Shown here in pieces: positions 1-8,426 of a stretch of 64,000 nt of DNA (position 1 is its first letter; every line of letters starts with the position of its first letter). The position numbers and the translations under genes are program-made. The stretch is from Tepidamorphus gemmatus (GTDB lineage: Bacteria > Pseudomonadota > Alphaproteobacteria > Rhizobiales > Tepidamorphaceae): the NCBI RefSeq assembly GCF_004346195.1, contig NZ_SMAK01000007.1, positions 124,001 to 188,000 on the forward strand. Reading direction: 5' to 3'. The notes beneath the pieces are model-generated. The model searched no databases, was not told the origin of the DNA, and saw nothing but the letters and a program-made list of their open reading frames with translations.

Positions 1-1050
1 ATGTTCGGCGCGCTCGCCGCGTCCGGCGCGCTGCCATTCCCGCGCGATGCCTACGAGGCGGTGATCCGAGCCGGCGGAAAGGGGATCGAGGCCAGTCTGA
101 GGACATTTGCGGACGCCTACGACCGGGCCGTGTCGAAACCCTCCGAGCCGCTGCGGCGCGGCGTCGACAAGGAGCTGCCGGGGCTGCCGGAGGCTTCCTC
201 GGGTCACCCGGAGCTCGACCGGCTGGTCGATAGGATCCGCAGGGAATTTCCCGACGCCCTGCATCCGATGGTCTTCGCGGGCGTGCGCCGGTTGGTCGAC
301 TGGCAGGATCCCGCCTATGCGGACGAGTATCTCGATCGGCTCGCCGCCATCCGCATCGCCGACGCCGCCGCCGGCGGCGACGCGGGCGGATTCCGCTTCA
401 CGCTCGCCGCCGCCAAGTATCTTGCCGTCGCCATGGCCTATGACGACGTGATCCGCGTCGCCGATCTCAAGACGCGCGCGAGCCGCTTCGCGCGGGTCAA
501 GGCCGAGGTCGGCGTAGGCGAGGATCAGATCGTCTACACGACGGAATTCATGCATCCGCGCATGGAGGAAGTCGCCGGTACGCTGCCGCGCCGGCTCGGC
601 GAATGGATCGAGGCGCGGCCACGCCTGTTCGCCGCGCTTAACCGCCTCGTCAACCGCGGCCGGCGCGTGCGCACCGGCACGATCCGCTGGTTCCTGCCGC
701 TCTATGCCCTGGCGGGGATGAGGCGGATGCGCCGCAGCACCTTGCGCCATGCCCGCGAGATGGACCACATTGCGGCGTGGCTTGGGCTTGCGCTCGACCG
801 GATCGGCCGCGACTACGATCTGGCGGTGGAAATCATCAACACCCGCCGGCTGGTAAAGGGCTATTCGGACACCCATGCGCGGGGGACCTCGAAATTCGAG
901 CGGGTCCTCGCGACGCTGCCACTCATCGAGGGCCGCCCCGACGCTGCCGACTGGCTACGTCGCCTGAGGCAGGCCGCGCTGATCGACGAGGACGGCATCG
1001 CACTCGACGGCGCGATCCGGACGGTGGAGAGCCTCGACGCGGCGGTCTGA
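1..1050 (+). CDS. Indolepyruvate oxidoreductase (IorAB-type), C-terminal part, 5'-truncated by window edge
   Basis: The 349 residues match the C-terminal part of the large fused indolepyruvate:ferredoxin oxidoreductases of alphaproteobacteria, which oxidatively decarboxylate aryl-pyruvates (from aromatic amino acids) to aryl-acetyl-CoA in the cytoplasm. The first residues (FGALAASGALPFPRDAY) correspond to the interior of the gamma-type domain, so the ATG at base 1 is an internal codon and the gene begins before the window. The rest is the helical tail usual in this family, with FRFTLAAAKYLAVAMAYDD near residue 134 and a conserved GTSKFERV near 295. The ORF is open to its TGA. Family identity is fairly secure; the exact substrate is not. 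Confidence 0.8.
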   Translation: MFGALAASGALPFPRDAYEAVIRAGGKGIEASLRTFADAYDRAVSKPSEPLRRGVDKELPGLPEASSGHPELDRLVDRIRREFPDALHPMVFAGVRRLVDWQDPAYADEYLDRLAAIRIADAAAGGDAGGFRFTLAAAKYLAVAMAYDDVIRVADLKTRASRFARVKAEVGVGEDQIVYTTEFMHPRMEEVAGTLPRRLGEWIEARPRLFAALNRLVNRGRRVRTGTIRWFLPLYALAGMRRMRRSTLRHAREMDHIAAWLGLALDRIGRDYDLAVEIINTRRLVKGYSDTHARGTSKFERVLATLPLIEGRPDAADWLRRLRQAALIDEDGIALDGAIRTVESLDAAV

Positions 1051-1269
1051 GGCCGTGCCGGCGCTGTCCCGCCGCCCAAGCGCGACGCATGACAGCGTGG
1101 CGCAGCGTGGGCGAGATCGCGGGGCGGGCGCGGGATCGTGAGGCGAGCCGCCCCGCCGATGCGGCCGCGCCGCTCTGGAAGGCAACGGAGACTCCGCCCA
1201 TATTGGGCCATGTGGCAGGCTTCGGGCACCCGGCCCGAGGCCAAATGTCGTCGGTCGGGAAACACATCC

Positions 1270-1839
1270 ATGCCTGCGATCCATGTCTGCTCGCTCGCCC
1301 GCCTCGCCTCGGTGGTGGAGGAGACGGACGCCTCGCATCTGGTCACGCTGATCACCGAAGGGACCGAGGTGGTACGTCCTCCAGCGATTTTGCCGGAGCG
1401 GCATCTGTTCCTGGCGATGCATGACATCGTCGAGCCGCAGGACGGCATGATGCCGCCCAACGAGACGCATGTCGCCAACTATCTCGATTTCATCGAGCGC
1501 TGGGATCGCAACCAGCCGATGGTGGTGCATTGCTTCGCCGGCATCAGCCGCTCGACGGCGGCCGCCTTCATCGGTGCCTGCGCGCTCAATCCGCGGCTCG
1601 ACGAGGCCGAGATCGCCGCCGAGATCCGCGCCAGTTCGCCAACCGCCACGCCCAACGCCCGACTGGTTGCGATCGCCGACCGGCTGCTCGGCCGTGGCGG
1701 ACGGATGAACGCCGCGGTTGCGGCGATCGGGCGCGGCGCCTTCGCCTACGAGGGTGTGCCGTTCGCCCTGCACATCGGCCCGCGCGAGACGGCTGCGGCC
1801 GCCCCGTTCGCCCCGCGCCAGCTGCCGGGCAGCGCATGA
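1270..1839 (+). CDS. Tyrosine-phosphatase-family protein
   Basis: A 189-residue cytoplasmic protein with a cysteine-phosphatase loop, HCFAGISRSTAA (residues about 83-94), which fits the C-x5-R-S/T active site of dual-specificity and tyrosine phosphatases. An upstream aspartate suited to the general acid lies in the MHDIVEP stretch. The start chosen is the ATG that begins MPAIHVCSLARL; the open frame runs further upstream but that part is low-quality sequence. Its TGA overlaps the ATG of the NadQ-like gene (ATGA), so the two are translationally coupled. The substrate is unknown. A role in NAD control is only a guess from position. Confidence 0.75.
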   Translation: MPAIHVCSLARLASVVEETDASHLVTLITEGTEVVRPPAILPERHLFLAMHDIVEPQDGMMPPNETHVANYLDFIERWDRNQPMVVHCFAGISRSTAAAFIGACALNPRLDEAEIAAEIRASSPTATPNARLVAIADRLLGRGGRMNAAVAAIGRGAFAYEGVPFALHIGPRETAAAAPFAPRQLPGSA

Positions 1840-2861
1840 GCAGCACCGGCGCGCCCTCCTCGCGCGCCAAAGCGCCATCCACCGGGCCTCTGCCCGCGCG
1901 CACGCCGATCGAGATCGGCCTCAATGCCGCCATCGTCACCGTCGAGGCTGAACGACCGCTGATCCTGGTGGTGCCCGGCGATGCAATCGAGCGGCGCGAT
2001 GCGCTCCCCTTCGGTCCATTCGATCCGCTTGCCCACCGGACACTGGAGATCGGATTGCGAGCCTGGGTCAGCGAACAGACCGCGCTCAAGCTCGGCTATG
2101 TCGAGCAGCTCTACACGTTCGGCGACCGCGGCCGCCACGCCATGCCGGGCGATACCGGCCCGCACGTGGTCTCGGTCGGCTACCTGGCGCTGACCCGCCT
2201 GCCCGAGGATTTTCATGCGCAGGCGGCGCGCTTCGAGGACTGGTATGCCTATCTGCCCTGGGAGGACTGGCGCGACGGCCGCCCGGCGGTGCTCGACGAG
2301 GTGATCCTGCCGGCGCTCGAATGCTGGGCGGCGGAGCCTGCCCATCCGTCCGAGGCGCAGCGAGGGCCTGACCGCCGCACGCGGCTGCTGATCTCGTTCG
2401 GCCTCGACGGCGCACGGTGGGACGACGAACGGGTGCTCGAGCGCTACGAGCTGCTCTATTCGGCAGGGCTTCTGGCCGAGGCCCTGTCTGATGGACGCGA
2501 GGCGGCCCTGCGCCGCGGCAACCTGCCGCCGCTCGGCCGGCCGATGCGCTTCGATCACCGGCGCATCCTGGCCACGGCGATAGGCCGGTTGCGCGGCAAG
2601 CTGAAGTACCGGCCGGTGGTGTTCGAACTGATGCCGCCAACCTTCACCCTCACGGAGTTGCAGCGCACGGTCGAGGCGCTGGCCGGCACCCATCTGCACA
2701 AGCAGAACTTCCGCCGTCTGGTCGAGCAGACCGCCCTGGTCGAGCCGACCGGCGGCTATCACACCTCGACGGGAGGCAGGCCCGCGCGTCTGTTCCGCTT
2801 CCGCCGCGAGGCGGTGCTGGAGCGCCCCTCGCCGGGCCTGAGGTTCGGCCCCCGCGGGTGA
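1836..2861 (+). CDS. nadQ: NadQ-like transcriptional regulator of NAD biosynthesis (COG4111 type)
   Basis: A 341-residue protein with an N-terminal region resembling a degenerate Nudix fold (AAIVTVEAERPLILVV near residue 31) and a C-terminal winged-helix region (FTLTELQRTVEALAG, then HKQNFRRLVEQT). This is the layout of the Nudix-related NAD regulators NrtR and NadQ; in Rhizobiales, NadQ is described as the repressor of nadABC. No intact Nudix box is visible, as expected for a sensor rather than a hydrolase. The start ATG overlaps the stop of the phosphatase gene. Its likely targets are the two inverted repeats before nadA, about 5.6 kb downstream. Assignment is from recalled family features, not a search. 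Confidence 0.75.
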   Translation: MSSTGAPSSRAKAPSTGPLPARTPIEIGLNAAIVTVEAERPLILVVPGDAIERRDALPFGPFDPLAHRTLEIGLRAWVSEQTALKLGYVEQLYTFGDRGRHAMPGDTGPHVVSVGYLALTRLPEDFHAQAARFEDWYAYLPWEDWRDGRPAVLDEVILPALECWAAEPAHPSEAQRGPDRRTRLLISFGLDGARWDDERVLERYELLYSAGLLAEALSDGREAALRRGNLPPLGRPMRFDHRRILATAIGRLRGKLKYRPVVFELMPPTFTLTELQRTVEALAGTHLHKQNFRRLVEQTALVEPTGGYHTSTGGRPARLFRFRREAVLERPSPGLRFGPRG

Positions 2862-2928
2862 CGGAGGGGACGATGGCAGGGGTAACGGCGGCTGTGCCGG
2901 ATGAAGCGATCGGTCACCGAAATCCGAC

Positions 2929-3426
2929 TCAACGGCCGACCTTGTCGGCCGGCGGACTGTCGGCGCTGCCGGGCTCGACGGCCCGCGCGACCGCCGACAC
3001 CTTGCGCAGGAGGGCGTGCAGTTGCGCCACCTCGCCGCCGAGCGCCCGCTCGACCCGTCGCTGGGCCTCGCGCCAGTAGGGAACCGCAAGACCTGCCGCG
3101 TGCTTTCCGGCATCAGTGATCGCGACGTTCTTCACCCGCCGGTCCTCGCCCGGCTCGACCACGAGGTCGCCGCGCTCGATGAGCGGCTTCAGCGTCCGGG
3201 TCAGCGTCGAGGGCTCCATGCCGAGCGCGTCGGCGAGCGTCGACATGGGCCGCGGTCCGGTGAGGGCGACCATGGCAAGGATCGAGAATTGCGTCACTGT
3301 CATCCCGACCGGCGCCAGCGCCTCGTCGTACATGGCGGTGACGCGCCGCGTCGCCTTGCGCAGCCGGTAGCAGGTGCAATGCAGGTCGGCGAGCGGGTGC
3401 GGCGGAGGCGCAGACTTGTCATTCAT
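2929..3426 (-). CDS. MarR-family transcriptional regulator
   Basis: A 165-residue one-domain repressor from the start MNDKSAPPP. The winged-helix core is clear: MTVTQFSILAMVAL, MSTLADALGMEPSTLTRTLKPL as recognition region, and the wing VEPGEDRRVKNVAIT. MarR proteins are dimers that leave DNA when a small ligand binds. An ATG 36 bases further upstream also exists, but a TGGACA-N17-TACAAT promoter places transcription initiation at about the chosen ATG, so the mRNA is probably leaderless. The gene is divergent from a thioesterase, with the operator between them. The ligand is unknown; the neighbours suggest an aromatic or CoA-thioester metabolite. Confidence 0.85.
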   Translation of the reverse strand: MNDKSAPPPHPLADLHCTCYRLRKATRRVTAMYDEALAPVGMTVTQFSILAMVALTGPRPMSTLADALGMEPSTLTRTLKPLIERGDLVVEPGEDRRVKNVAITDAGKHAAGLAVPYWREAQRRVERALGGEVAQLHALLRKVSAVARAVEPGSADSPPADKVGR

Positions 3427-3432
3427 ATGATC

Positions 3433-3461
3433 ATTGTATATGCATCTAATTATCCTGTCCA
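3433..3461 (-). promoter_or_regulatory. marR promoter with overlapping operator-like site
   Basis: On the minus strand, -35 TGGACA (3461-3456) and -10 TACAAT (3438-3433) are separated by exactly 17 bases. The spacer and -10 contain GATGCATATACA, nearly identical to the perfect palindrome GATGCATATGCATC at 6569-6582. The expected transcription start falls on or next to the marR ATG at 3426. An operator covering the -10 fits autorepression. Confidence 0.65.
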
Positions 3462-3485
3462 TCGCGGCGAATCCGGGAGTCGCAG

Positions 3486-3995
3486 ATGTCCGAGATGAAC
3501 CCTGGCAGCCGCCCGTATCCGTCCGGCGAGATCGGCGTGCTGCCGTTGGCGCGGATCAGGGACATGGACGGGCTCAGCCAGCTCGAGGCAGTGATCGCCG
3601 GCACGTTTCCCGCCCCGCCGATCGCCCGGACGCTCGGCTTCATGTTGCGTGAGGTCGAGCCGGGGCGCGCGCTGTTCGCCGGTCTGCCTGGCTTCGACCA
3701 TCTCAATCCGCTTGGTACGGTGCATGGCGGCTGGGCAGCGACGCTGCTCGACTCGGCGCTCGGCTGCGCCGTGCACACCACGCTGAAGGTGGGCGAGGCC
3801 TACACGACGATCGAATTCAAGGTGAACCTGGTGCGGCCGCTGCTGCCCGACACCGGCGAGGTCGTCTGCGAGGGGCGGATCGTCCACCGCGGCGCCCGCA
3901 TCGCCACCTCCGAGGCAAGCCTGCGCGGCGCTGACGGCCGGCTCTACGCGCACGGCTCGGAAACCTGCATGATCTTCCCGATGAAGGGCGCCTGA
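3486..3995 (+). CDS. PaaI-family hotdog-fold thioesterase
   Basis: A 169-residue protein with the hotdog signature GTVHGGWAATLLDSALG (about residues 77-93) and the following strand YTTIEFKVNLVRP, typical of PaaI/YdiI-type acyl-CoA thioesterases, which hydrolyse aryl- or acyl-CoA esters in the cytoplasm. A GGGAG ribosome site precedes the ATG by about six bases. It is divergent from marR across a 60-bp gap that holds the operator-like site, so it is probably in the same regulon. The location near an indolepyruvate oxidoreductase is compatible with aryl-CoA turnover, but the substrate is not shown. Confidence 0.85.
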   Translation: MSEMNPGSRPYPSGEIGVLPLARIRDMDGLSQLEAVIAGTFPAPPIARTLGFMLREVEPGRALFAGLPGFDHLNPLGTVHGGWAATLLDSALGCAVHTTLKVGEAYTTIEFKVNLVRPLLPDTGEVVCEGRIVHRGARIATSEASLRGADGRLYAHGSETCMIFPMKGA

Positions 3996-4135
3996 TGGCC
4001 GCGGCGCAGGCGGCCTTGCAGGAGGCGCACCGGCGGCCCCACCTGCCGAAGGCCGCACGGCTGCGACCGGCTATCCGGCCTGTCGCAGTGTCGCACGCCC
4101 GGACTAGACCCGGCTTGAACGGCCCCGGACCCGGT

Positions 4136-5131
4136 CTAGCCTCCGACCTCGACGACGATGCGCCCGCGCACCTTGCCGGCGAGGATGTCCGGGGCGACGG
4201 CCACGACTTCGGCGAGCGGTATCGTCCGCGTCATCGCGGCAAGCTTCGCCTGATCGAGATCGCGCACGAGCCGGTCGTAGGCCTCGATGCGGCGCGCCTT
4301 CGGGGCCATCACCGAATCGATGCCGATCAGGCTCACCCCGCGCAGGATGAAGGGGGCAACCGAGGTCGGCAGGTCCATGCCACCGGCAAGGCCACACGCG
4401 GCAACCGAACCGCCGTAGCGGGTCATCGACAGGATATTCGCCAGCGTGGTCGAGCCGACCGCATCAATGCCACCGGCAAAGCGCTCCTTGTTGAGCGGAC
4501 GCGGCTTTCCGGCCAGTTCCTGGCGATCGATCACTTCGGCCGCTCCGAGCCCCTTGAGGTAATCGGCCTCGCCGAGCCGGCCGGTCGCGGCGACGACATG
4601 GTAGCCGAGCTTGGAGAGGATCGCGATCGCCACCGATCCGACACCGCCGGCCGCGCCGGTGACCACCACCGGCCCGCGCTCCGCCGTCACTCCCTGGCGC
4701 TCCAGCGCAAGCACGGACAGCATGGCGGTGTAGCCGGCGGTGCCGATCGCCATCGCCTGGGCGGCGGTCAGCCCCGCGGGGAGGTGGATCAGCCAGTCGC
4801 CCTTGACCCGCGCCTTGCCGGCATAGCCGCCGTAATGGGTTTCGCCGACACCCCAGCCGTTGAGCACCACCTGGTCGCCCGGCTTGAACTCGGGATTGTC
4901 CGAACTCTCGACGACGCCGGCGAAATCGATGCCGGGGATCATCGGCCAGCGGCGCACGACCGGCGCGGCGCCGGTGATCGCCAGCCCGTCCTTGTAGTTG
5001 ATCGTCGAATGCGAGACGCGGATGACGACGTCCCCCTCCATCAGGTCGTCGAGGGCGAGGGCCACCGTCTCGACCCTCTGCCCCCTGTCGTCGTCCTTCT
5101 GGATGAGGATCGCCGGAAACCTGTCAGCCAT
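4136..5131 (-). CDS. acuI: Acrylyl-CoA reductase / YhdH-type MDR oxidoreductase
   Basis: A 331-residue zinc-free medium-chain dehydrogenase of the YhdH/AcuI group, which reduces acrylyl-CoA to propionyl-CoA with NADPH. Visible are the N-terminal [15 protein letters not shown] and [13 protein letters not shown] stretches and the Rossmann motif [16 protein letters not shown] (about residues 156-171). The zinc-binding cysteines of alcohol dehydrogenases are absent. A GGGAGGGA ribosome site lies upstream of the ATG. It follows the MFS gene on the same strand after 113 bp and could be co-transcribed. The group identity is strong; the precise acyl-CoA substrate is inferred. Confidence 0.8.
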   Translation of the reverse strand: MADRFPAILIQKDDDRGQRVETVALALDDLMEGDVVIRVSHSTINYKDGLAITGAAPVVRRWPMIPGIDFAGVVESSDNPEFKPGDQVVLNGWGVGETHYGGYAGKARVKGDWLIHLPAGLTAAQAMAIGTAGYTAMLSVLALERQGVTAERGPVVVTGAAGGVGSVAIAILSKLGYHVVAATGRLGEADYLKGLGAAEVIDRQELAGKPRPLNKERFAGGIDAVGSTTLANILSMTRYGGSVAACGLAGGMDLPTSVAPFILRGVSLIGIDSVMAPKARRIEAYDRLVRDLDQAKLAAMTRTIPLAEVVAVAPDILAGKVRGRIVVEVGG

Positions 5132-5244
5132 GGAACGAGTCCCTCCCTGTCATACGCGCGACTAGTAGCCCGCGGGAGGGGCGAGCGGCAAGGCCGGCCT
5201 GCCCGATCCACTGTCCGGGGACCGCTGCGCCCGGCGGCGCAGGC

Positions 5245-6465
5245 TCACCGAGCCGGCTGCAGCCGCGCCACGGGGACCTCGCGGATCGGGTAGTGCACGG
5301 CCGCGGCGAACAGGCCGGCGAGGATCGCAAGCCACCAGAACATGTCGTAGTTGCCGTAGGCCGCGTAGAAGACGCCGCCCAGCCAGATACCGAGGAACGA
5401 GCCGACCTGGTGCGAGAGGAAGACGAAGCCGAACAGAGTGCCCATGTATTTCGGCCCGAACATCAGCGCCACCAGCCCCGAGGTCGGCGGAACCGTGGAC
5501 AGCCACAGAAGGCCGATGGCGGCCGAGAAGATCATGACGCTTGCCGGCGATACCGGAAGCAGGATGAACGCGGCGATCACTGCCGAACGGAGGAAGTAGA
5601 TCCAGCACAGGATCCAGCGTTTCGACAGCCGCCCGCCGAGAACGCCGGCCGAATAGGCGCCGATCACGTTGAACAGGCCGATCACCGCCAGCGACCAGGC
5701 ACCGTAGCTGGCGTCAAGGCCGATATCGTTGAGATAGGACGGCATGTGGACGGTGATGAACGCGACCTGGAAGCCGCAGACGAAGAAGCCGGACACCAGC
5801 AGGATGTAGCTGCGGTGTCCGAATGCTTCGCCGAGCGCCTGGCCGAAGGTCTGCGACCCCGCCAGCGCAGGGCCTCGCGCCGGTGCGCGCAGACCGATCG
5901 CCAGGAACGGAACCGCGAGCAGCATCAGCGCGAACAGATAAAGGGCCGTCTGCCAGCCGAAGCTCGCCAGGAACGCCATGCCGATCGGCGCGAAGATGAA
6001 CTGGCCGAGCGAGCCGGACGCCATGCCGATTCCGAACGCCCACGACCGGCTCTCGGCCGGCAGCAGCTTGCTGAAGGCCGAGATGACCAGCGCGAAGGCG
6101 CAGCCGGCGATGCCGAGACCGACGAGTATGCCGGAGGCCAGCATCAGCACGAACTGCGACTCCGTATAAGCGGTCAGCGCCAGCCCACCGGCATAGAGCA
6201 CAGCGCCCAGCACCATCACCCGCGCCTCGCCCCAGCGATCGGCAACGGCACCAAGCAGCGGCTGGCCAAAGCCCCAGACCAGGTTCTGGATCGCCAGCGC
6301 CAGCGCGAACACCTCGCGACTCCAGCCGCGTGCCTCCGACAGCGGCGTCAGGAACAGCCCCATCGCCGATCGGGGTCCGAAGGCGATCGCCGAGATCAGA
6401 CAGCCGCAGACGACAATGACGGTCGGGGCGAGCCAGTCGGGAAGTCGGGCGTGCTGGACGGTCAT
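5245..6465 (-). CDS. Major facilitator superfamily transporter
   Basis: A 406-residue inner-membrane protein with about twelve hydrophobic segments and an MFS loop-2-like motif after TM2 (LGAVADRWGEARVMVLG). It resembles OFA/monocarboxylate-type MFS carriers. I chose MTVQHARLPD because GCGAGG lies eight bases before it; an ATG fifteen bases upstream has no such site. The gene is divergent from the hydratase-like gene, and the 195-bp gap carries the GATGCATATGCATC palindrome. An organic-acid substrate related to that hydratase is an inference. Confidence 0.85.
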   Translation of the reverse strand: MTVQHARLPDWLAPTVIVVCGCLISAIAFGPRSAMGLFLTPLSEARGWSREVFALALAIQNLVWGFGQPLLGAVADRWGEARVMVLGAVLYAGGLALTAYTESQFVLMLASGILVGLGIAGCAFALVISAFSKLLPAESRSWAFGIGMASGSLGQFIFAPIGMAFLASFGWQTALYLFALMLLAVPFLAIGLRAPARGPALAGSQTFGQALGEAFGHRSYILLVSGFFVCGFQVAFITVHMPSYLNDIGLDASYGAWSLAVIGLFNVIGAYSAGVLGGRLSKRWILCWIYFLRSAVIAAFILLPVSPASVMIFSAAIGLLWLSTVPPTSGLVALMFGPKYMGTLFGFVFLSHQVGSFLGIWLGGVFYAAYGNYDMFWWLAILAGLFAAAVHYPIREVPVARLQPAR

Positions 6466-6565
6466 GAGCGGGCCTCGCATCGCAGCCGGGCAGGATCAGC
6501 CGGAGAGACTAGGCGGCCGCAGGCAATAACTGTAATGCAAATTGGTTATGGCAGCCATCAGCGAC

Positions 6566-6586
6566 TTTGATGCATATGCATCCAAA
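6566..6586. promoter_or_regulatory. Probable MarR operator between MFS and hydratase genes
   Basis: GATGCATATGCATC (6569-6582) is a perfect 14-bp palindrome, flanked by TTT on one side and CAAA on the other, which extends the symmetry with a one-base slip. It lies in a short AT-rich island about 100 bp from the MFS start and 75 bp from the hydratase start. A close variant overlaps the marR promoter at 3433-3450, the best reason to call this a site for that regulator. Confidence 0.6.
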
Positions 6587-6660
6587 TCATCCGGTGGTGG
6601 TGTCGGTATCGCGAATTGCCGGGCAGAGGCGGGAACGCCGAGGGCGTCAGGGAGGATCGG

Positions 6661-7443
6661 ATGGACGACGCAACGATCGACGACATCGCAGCGCGGCTCG
6701 CGTCGGCGCGGCGCGGCGGGCGGTTGATCCCGCTACCGGATGCCGGATGGCCGCCGGCCGATCTCGAGACGGCCGAGCGGATCAGCGACCGCGCCGCCGC
6801 AGCGATCGGCGAACCGGTCGCCGGCTGGAAGATCGGTGCGACCAGTCCCGACGCGCAGGCGATCATCGGCTGCAACGGCCCCTTCTTCGGCCCGATGTTC
6901 GCGTTCCAGATCACGGCAAGCGGCGGAACGCTCGCCCCCTCCCCCGGCCTGCTCGGGGTCGAATGCGAGTTCGCGTTCAGGATCGGGCGCGACCAGCCGG
7001 CCGGTCGCGGCGGCTGGAACCGGCAGTCGATCGGCGATCTCGTCGAAAGCTGTCATCCGGCCCTGGAGATCATCGCCCGGCGCACGGCCGGCAGCGGCTT
7101 TCCGGGCTTCACCCCGGCGGTCGCCGATTTCGCGCTCAACGCCGGCTTCGTCCACGGCCCGGCCATCGTCGGCTGGCGCGAGGCCGACCTTGCCGACACC
7201 GAGGTGCTCGGCCTTGTCGATGGGCGACAGACCAATGCGGGCTTCGGCCGCAACGTGCTCGGCCATCCACTCGAGGCGCTGGCCTGGCTCGCCAACGCGC
7301 TGGCGGCGCGGCGGCGCGGCCTCGTTGCCGGGCAGTGGGTCTCGACCGGCACCTGTCTCGGCGTCGTCCCCGCTCAGCCGGGCTCCATCGTTTCGGGCGA
7401 TTTCGGCCCCCTCGGCACCGTTTCGGTCAGGCTCGGCGGGTAA
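6661..7443 (+). CDS. 2-keto-4-pentenoate hydratase-like protein (FAH superfamily)
   Basis: A 260-residue cytoplasmic protein of the MhpD/2-oxopent-4-enoate hydratase group. These enzymes hydrate 2-oxo-dienoates in meta-cleavage pathways using a divalent metal. Supporting stretches are GWKIGATSPDAQ (about residue 57), GVECEFAFRIG (about 99-109, holding the metal-ligand glutamates of the fold) and STGTCLGVVPAQPG near the end. GGGAGG lies just upstream of the ATG. The divergent MFS gene and shared operator suggest uptake and degradation of one compound, but no ring-cleavage gene is present in the window, so the pathway stays open. Confidence 0.8.
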   Translation: MDDATIDDIAARLASARRGGRLIPLPDAGWPPADLETAERISDRAAAAIGEPVAGWKIGATSPDAQAIIGCNGPFFGPMFAFQITASGGTLAPSPGLLGVECEFAFRIGRDQPAGRGGWNRQSIGDLVESCHPALEIIARRTAGSGFPGFTPAVADFALNAGFVHGPAIVGWREADLADTEVLGLVDGRQTNAGFGRNVLGHPLEALAWLANALAARRRGLVAGQWVSTGTCLGVVPAQPGSIVSGDFGPLGTVSVRLGG

Positions 7444-7521
7444 CACCCGGCCCCGTTAACGGGCCGACAACCGGGTCGATGCTGCTCTCGTGTCGAAGAC
7501 CCTCGCTCCGGATCCTCCGTC

Positions 7522-8256
7522 ATGCGCGTTTTCCCGCTCGCCTGTCTTGCCGCCCTCGCGTTTCTCACCGGGGCGATGCCTGGCGCGCAGGCGAAGACGC
7601 TGCGCTTCTCCGGCCATGACTTCGTGGTGCGCCCGGCGGGCGTCGGCGGGCCGGGCCCGAACAACTGGTCGGCGCGCAATGCGTGGGTCGACGAACAGGG
7701 GCGGCTGCACCTGAAGCTCGCCCGCCGCGGCGGCGAGTGGTATGCGGCGGAGGTCTACACCCGGCAGCGGTTCGGTTTCGGACGCTACGAGTTCCGCATC
7801 GAAACCAATGTCGACAGACTCGACCGCAACGTCGTGCTGGGCCTGTTCCACTATCCCACCTCCGATGTCGGCCCGGACGCGACGCATGAGATCGACATCG
7901 AGTTTGCCCGCTGGGGCAGGCGCTCGGGGCCTGTCGGCAACTATACGGTCTGGCCGGCCGATGCGGCACTCGACTACACGACACGCCGGTTCCGCATGCC
8001 TGCGAATGCGGTGCGGACGACCCATGTCTATCACTGGAGCGCCGACAAGGTCGTCTTCACCTCGTGGCGCGGCCACGGCACGGACCCGGGCCGCACGATC
8101 GCGCGCTGGCGTTTTGTGCCGAGGGACGCGCCGGCGCGCATCGCGCAGCAGCCGATGCCCCTGCACATCAACCTGTGGGCCTACCGTGGCAATCCCCCCT
8201 CGGACGGCCGCGACGTCGAGGTCATCATCACCTCGTTCAGCTTCACGCCGGAGTGA
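7522..8256 (+). CDS. Secreted glycoside hydrolase family 16 protein
   Basis: A 244-residue protein with a Sec signal peptide (hydrophobic core LACLAALAFLTGA, cleavage probably after AQA near residue 24) and a GH16 jelly-roll domain. The catalytic stretch THEIDIEFARWG holds the E-I-D-I-E active-site pattern (about residues 115-121), so it should be a retaining endo-beta-glucanase-like enzyme in the periplasm or outside. GRYEFRIET and the late PMPLHINLWAYRG are also typical. Length is right for a single domain. It is followed by a hairpin plus T6 (8384-8416) that may end its transcript. The polysaccharide attacked is not known. Confidence 0.85.
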   Translation: MRVFPLACLAALAFLTGAMPGAQAKTLRFSGHDFVVRPAGVGGPGPNNWSARNAWVDEQGRLHLKLARRGGEWYAAEVYTRQRFGFGRYEFRIETNVDRLDRNVVLGLFHYPTSDVGPDATHEIDIEFARWGRRSGPVGNYTVWPADAALDYTTRRFRMPANAVRTTHVYHWSADKVVFTSWRGHGTDPGRTIARWRFVPRDAPARIAQQPMPLHINLWAYRGNPPSDGRDVEVIITSFSFTPE

Positions 8257-8338
8257 ACCGGCGCGGCAGACGCCCGGAAGCGGGTCGGACTGGACCACAG
8301 CTCCACGCCTGCAGCATGGCTGACCCGCTGGAAGCGAC

Positions 8339-8382
8339 TGGAAAGCCCTTCCGGCTTCCCTTATATTCGTGCTGAACATAAG
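8339..8382 (+). promoter_or_regulatory. Candidate promoter and distal NadQ-type operator upstream of nadA
   Basis: The left arm CTTATATTC (8360-8368) and right arm GAACATAAG (8374-8382) form an inverted repeat with eight of nine pairs and a 5-bp spacer. It matches the spacing and arms of the proximal site at 8427-8447. TGGAAA (8339-8344), 17 bases and TATATT (8362-8367) make a plausible promoter whose -10 lies inside the operator. The operator call is stronger than the promoter call. Confidence 0.6.
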
Positions 8383-8383
8383 G

Positions 8384-8416
8384 CCCGGACCCGGAATCAA
8401 CCGTCCGGGATTTTTT
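8384..8416 (+). terminator. Intrinsic-terminator-like hairpin between the two nadA operators
   Basis: CCCGGAC (8384-8390) pairs perfectly with GTCCGGG (8403-8409) around a 12-base loop, followed by A and six T (8411-8416). A T6 run is rare in this GC-rich window. It may terminate the GH16 gene 130 bp upstream. If transcription of nadA starts within the distal operator, it would instead act as an attenuator. Confidence 0.6.
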
Positions 8417-8426
8417 CGGGGAAGGG

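Noticed and set aside
4104-4139. CTAGACC/GGTCTAG inverted repeat between the thioesterase and acrylyl-CoA reductase genes
   Set aside because: The stem is only seven pairs with a 22-base loop and no T-run, too weak to call a terminator.
7452-7463. Palindrome CCCGTTAACGGG after the hydratase gene
   Set aside because: Too short for a terminator stem, with no T-run and no second copy nearby.
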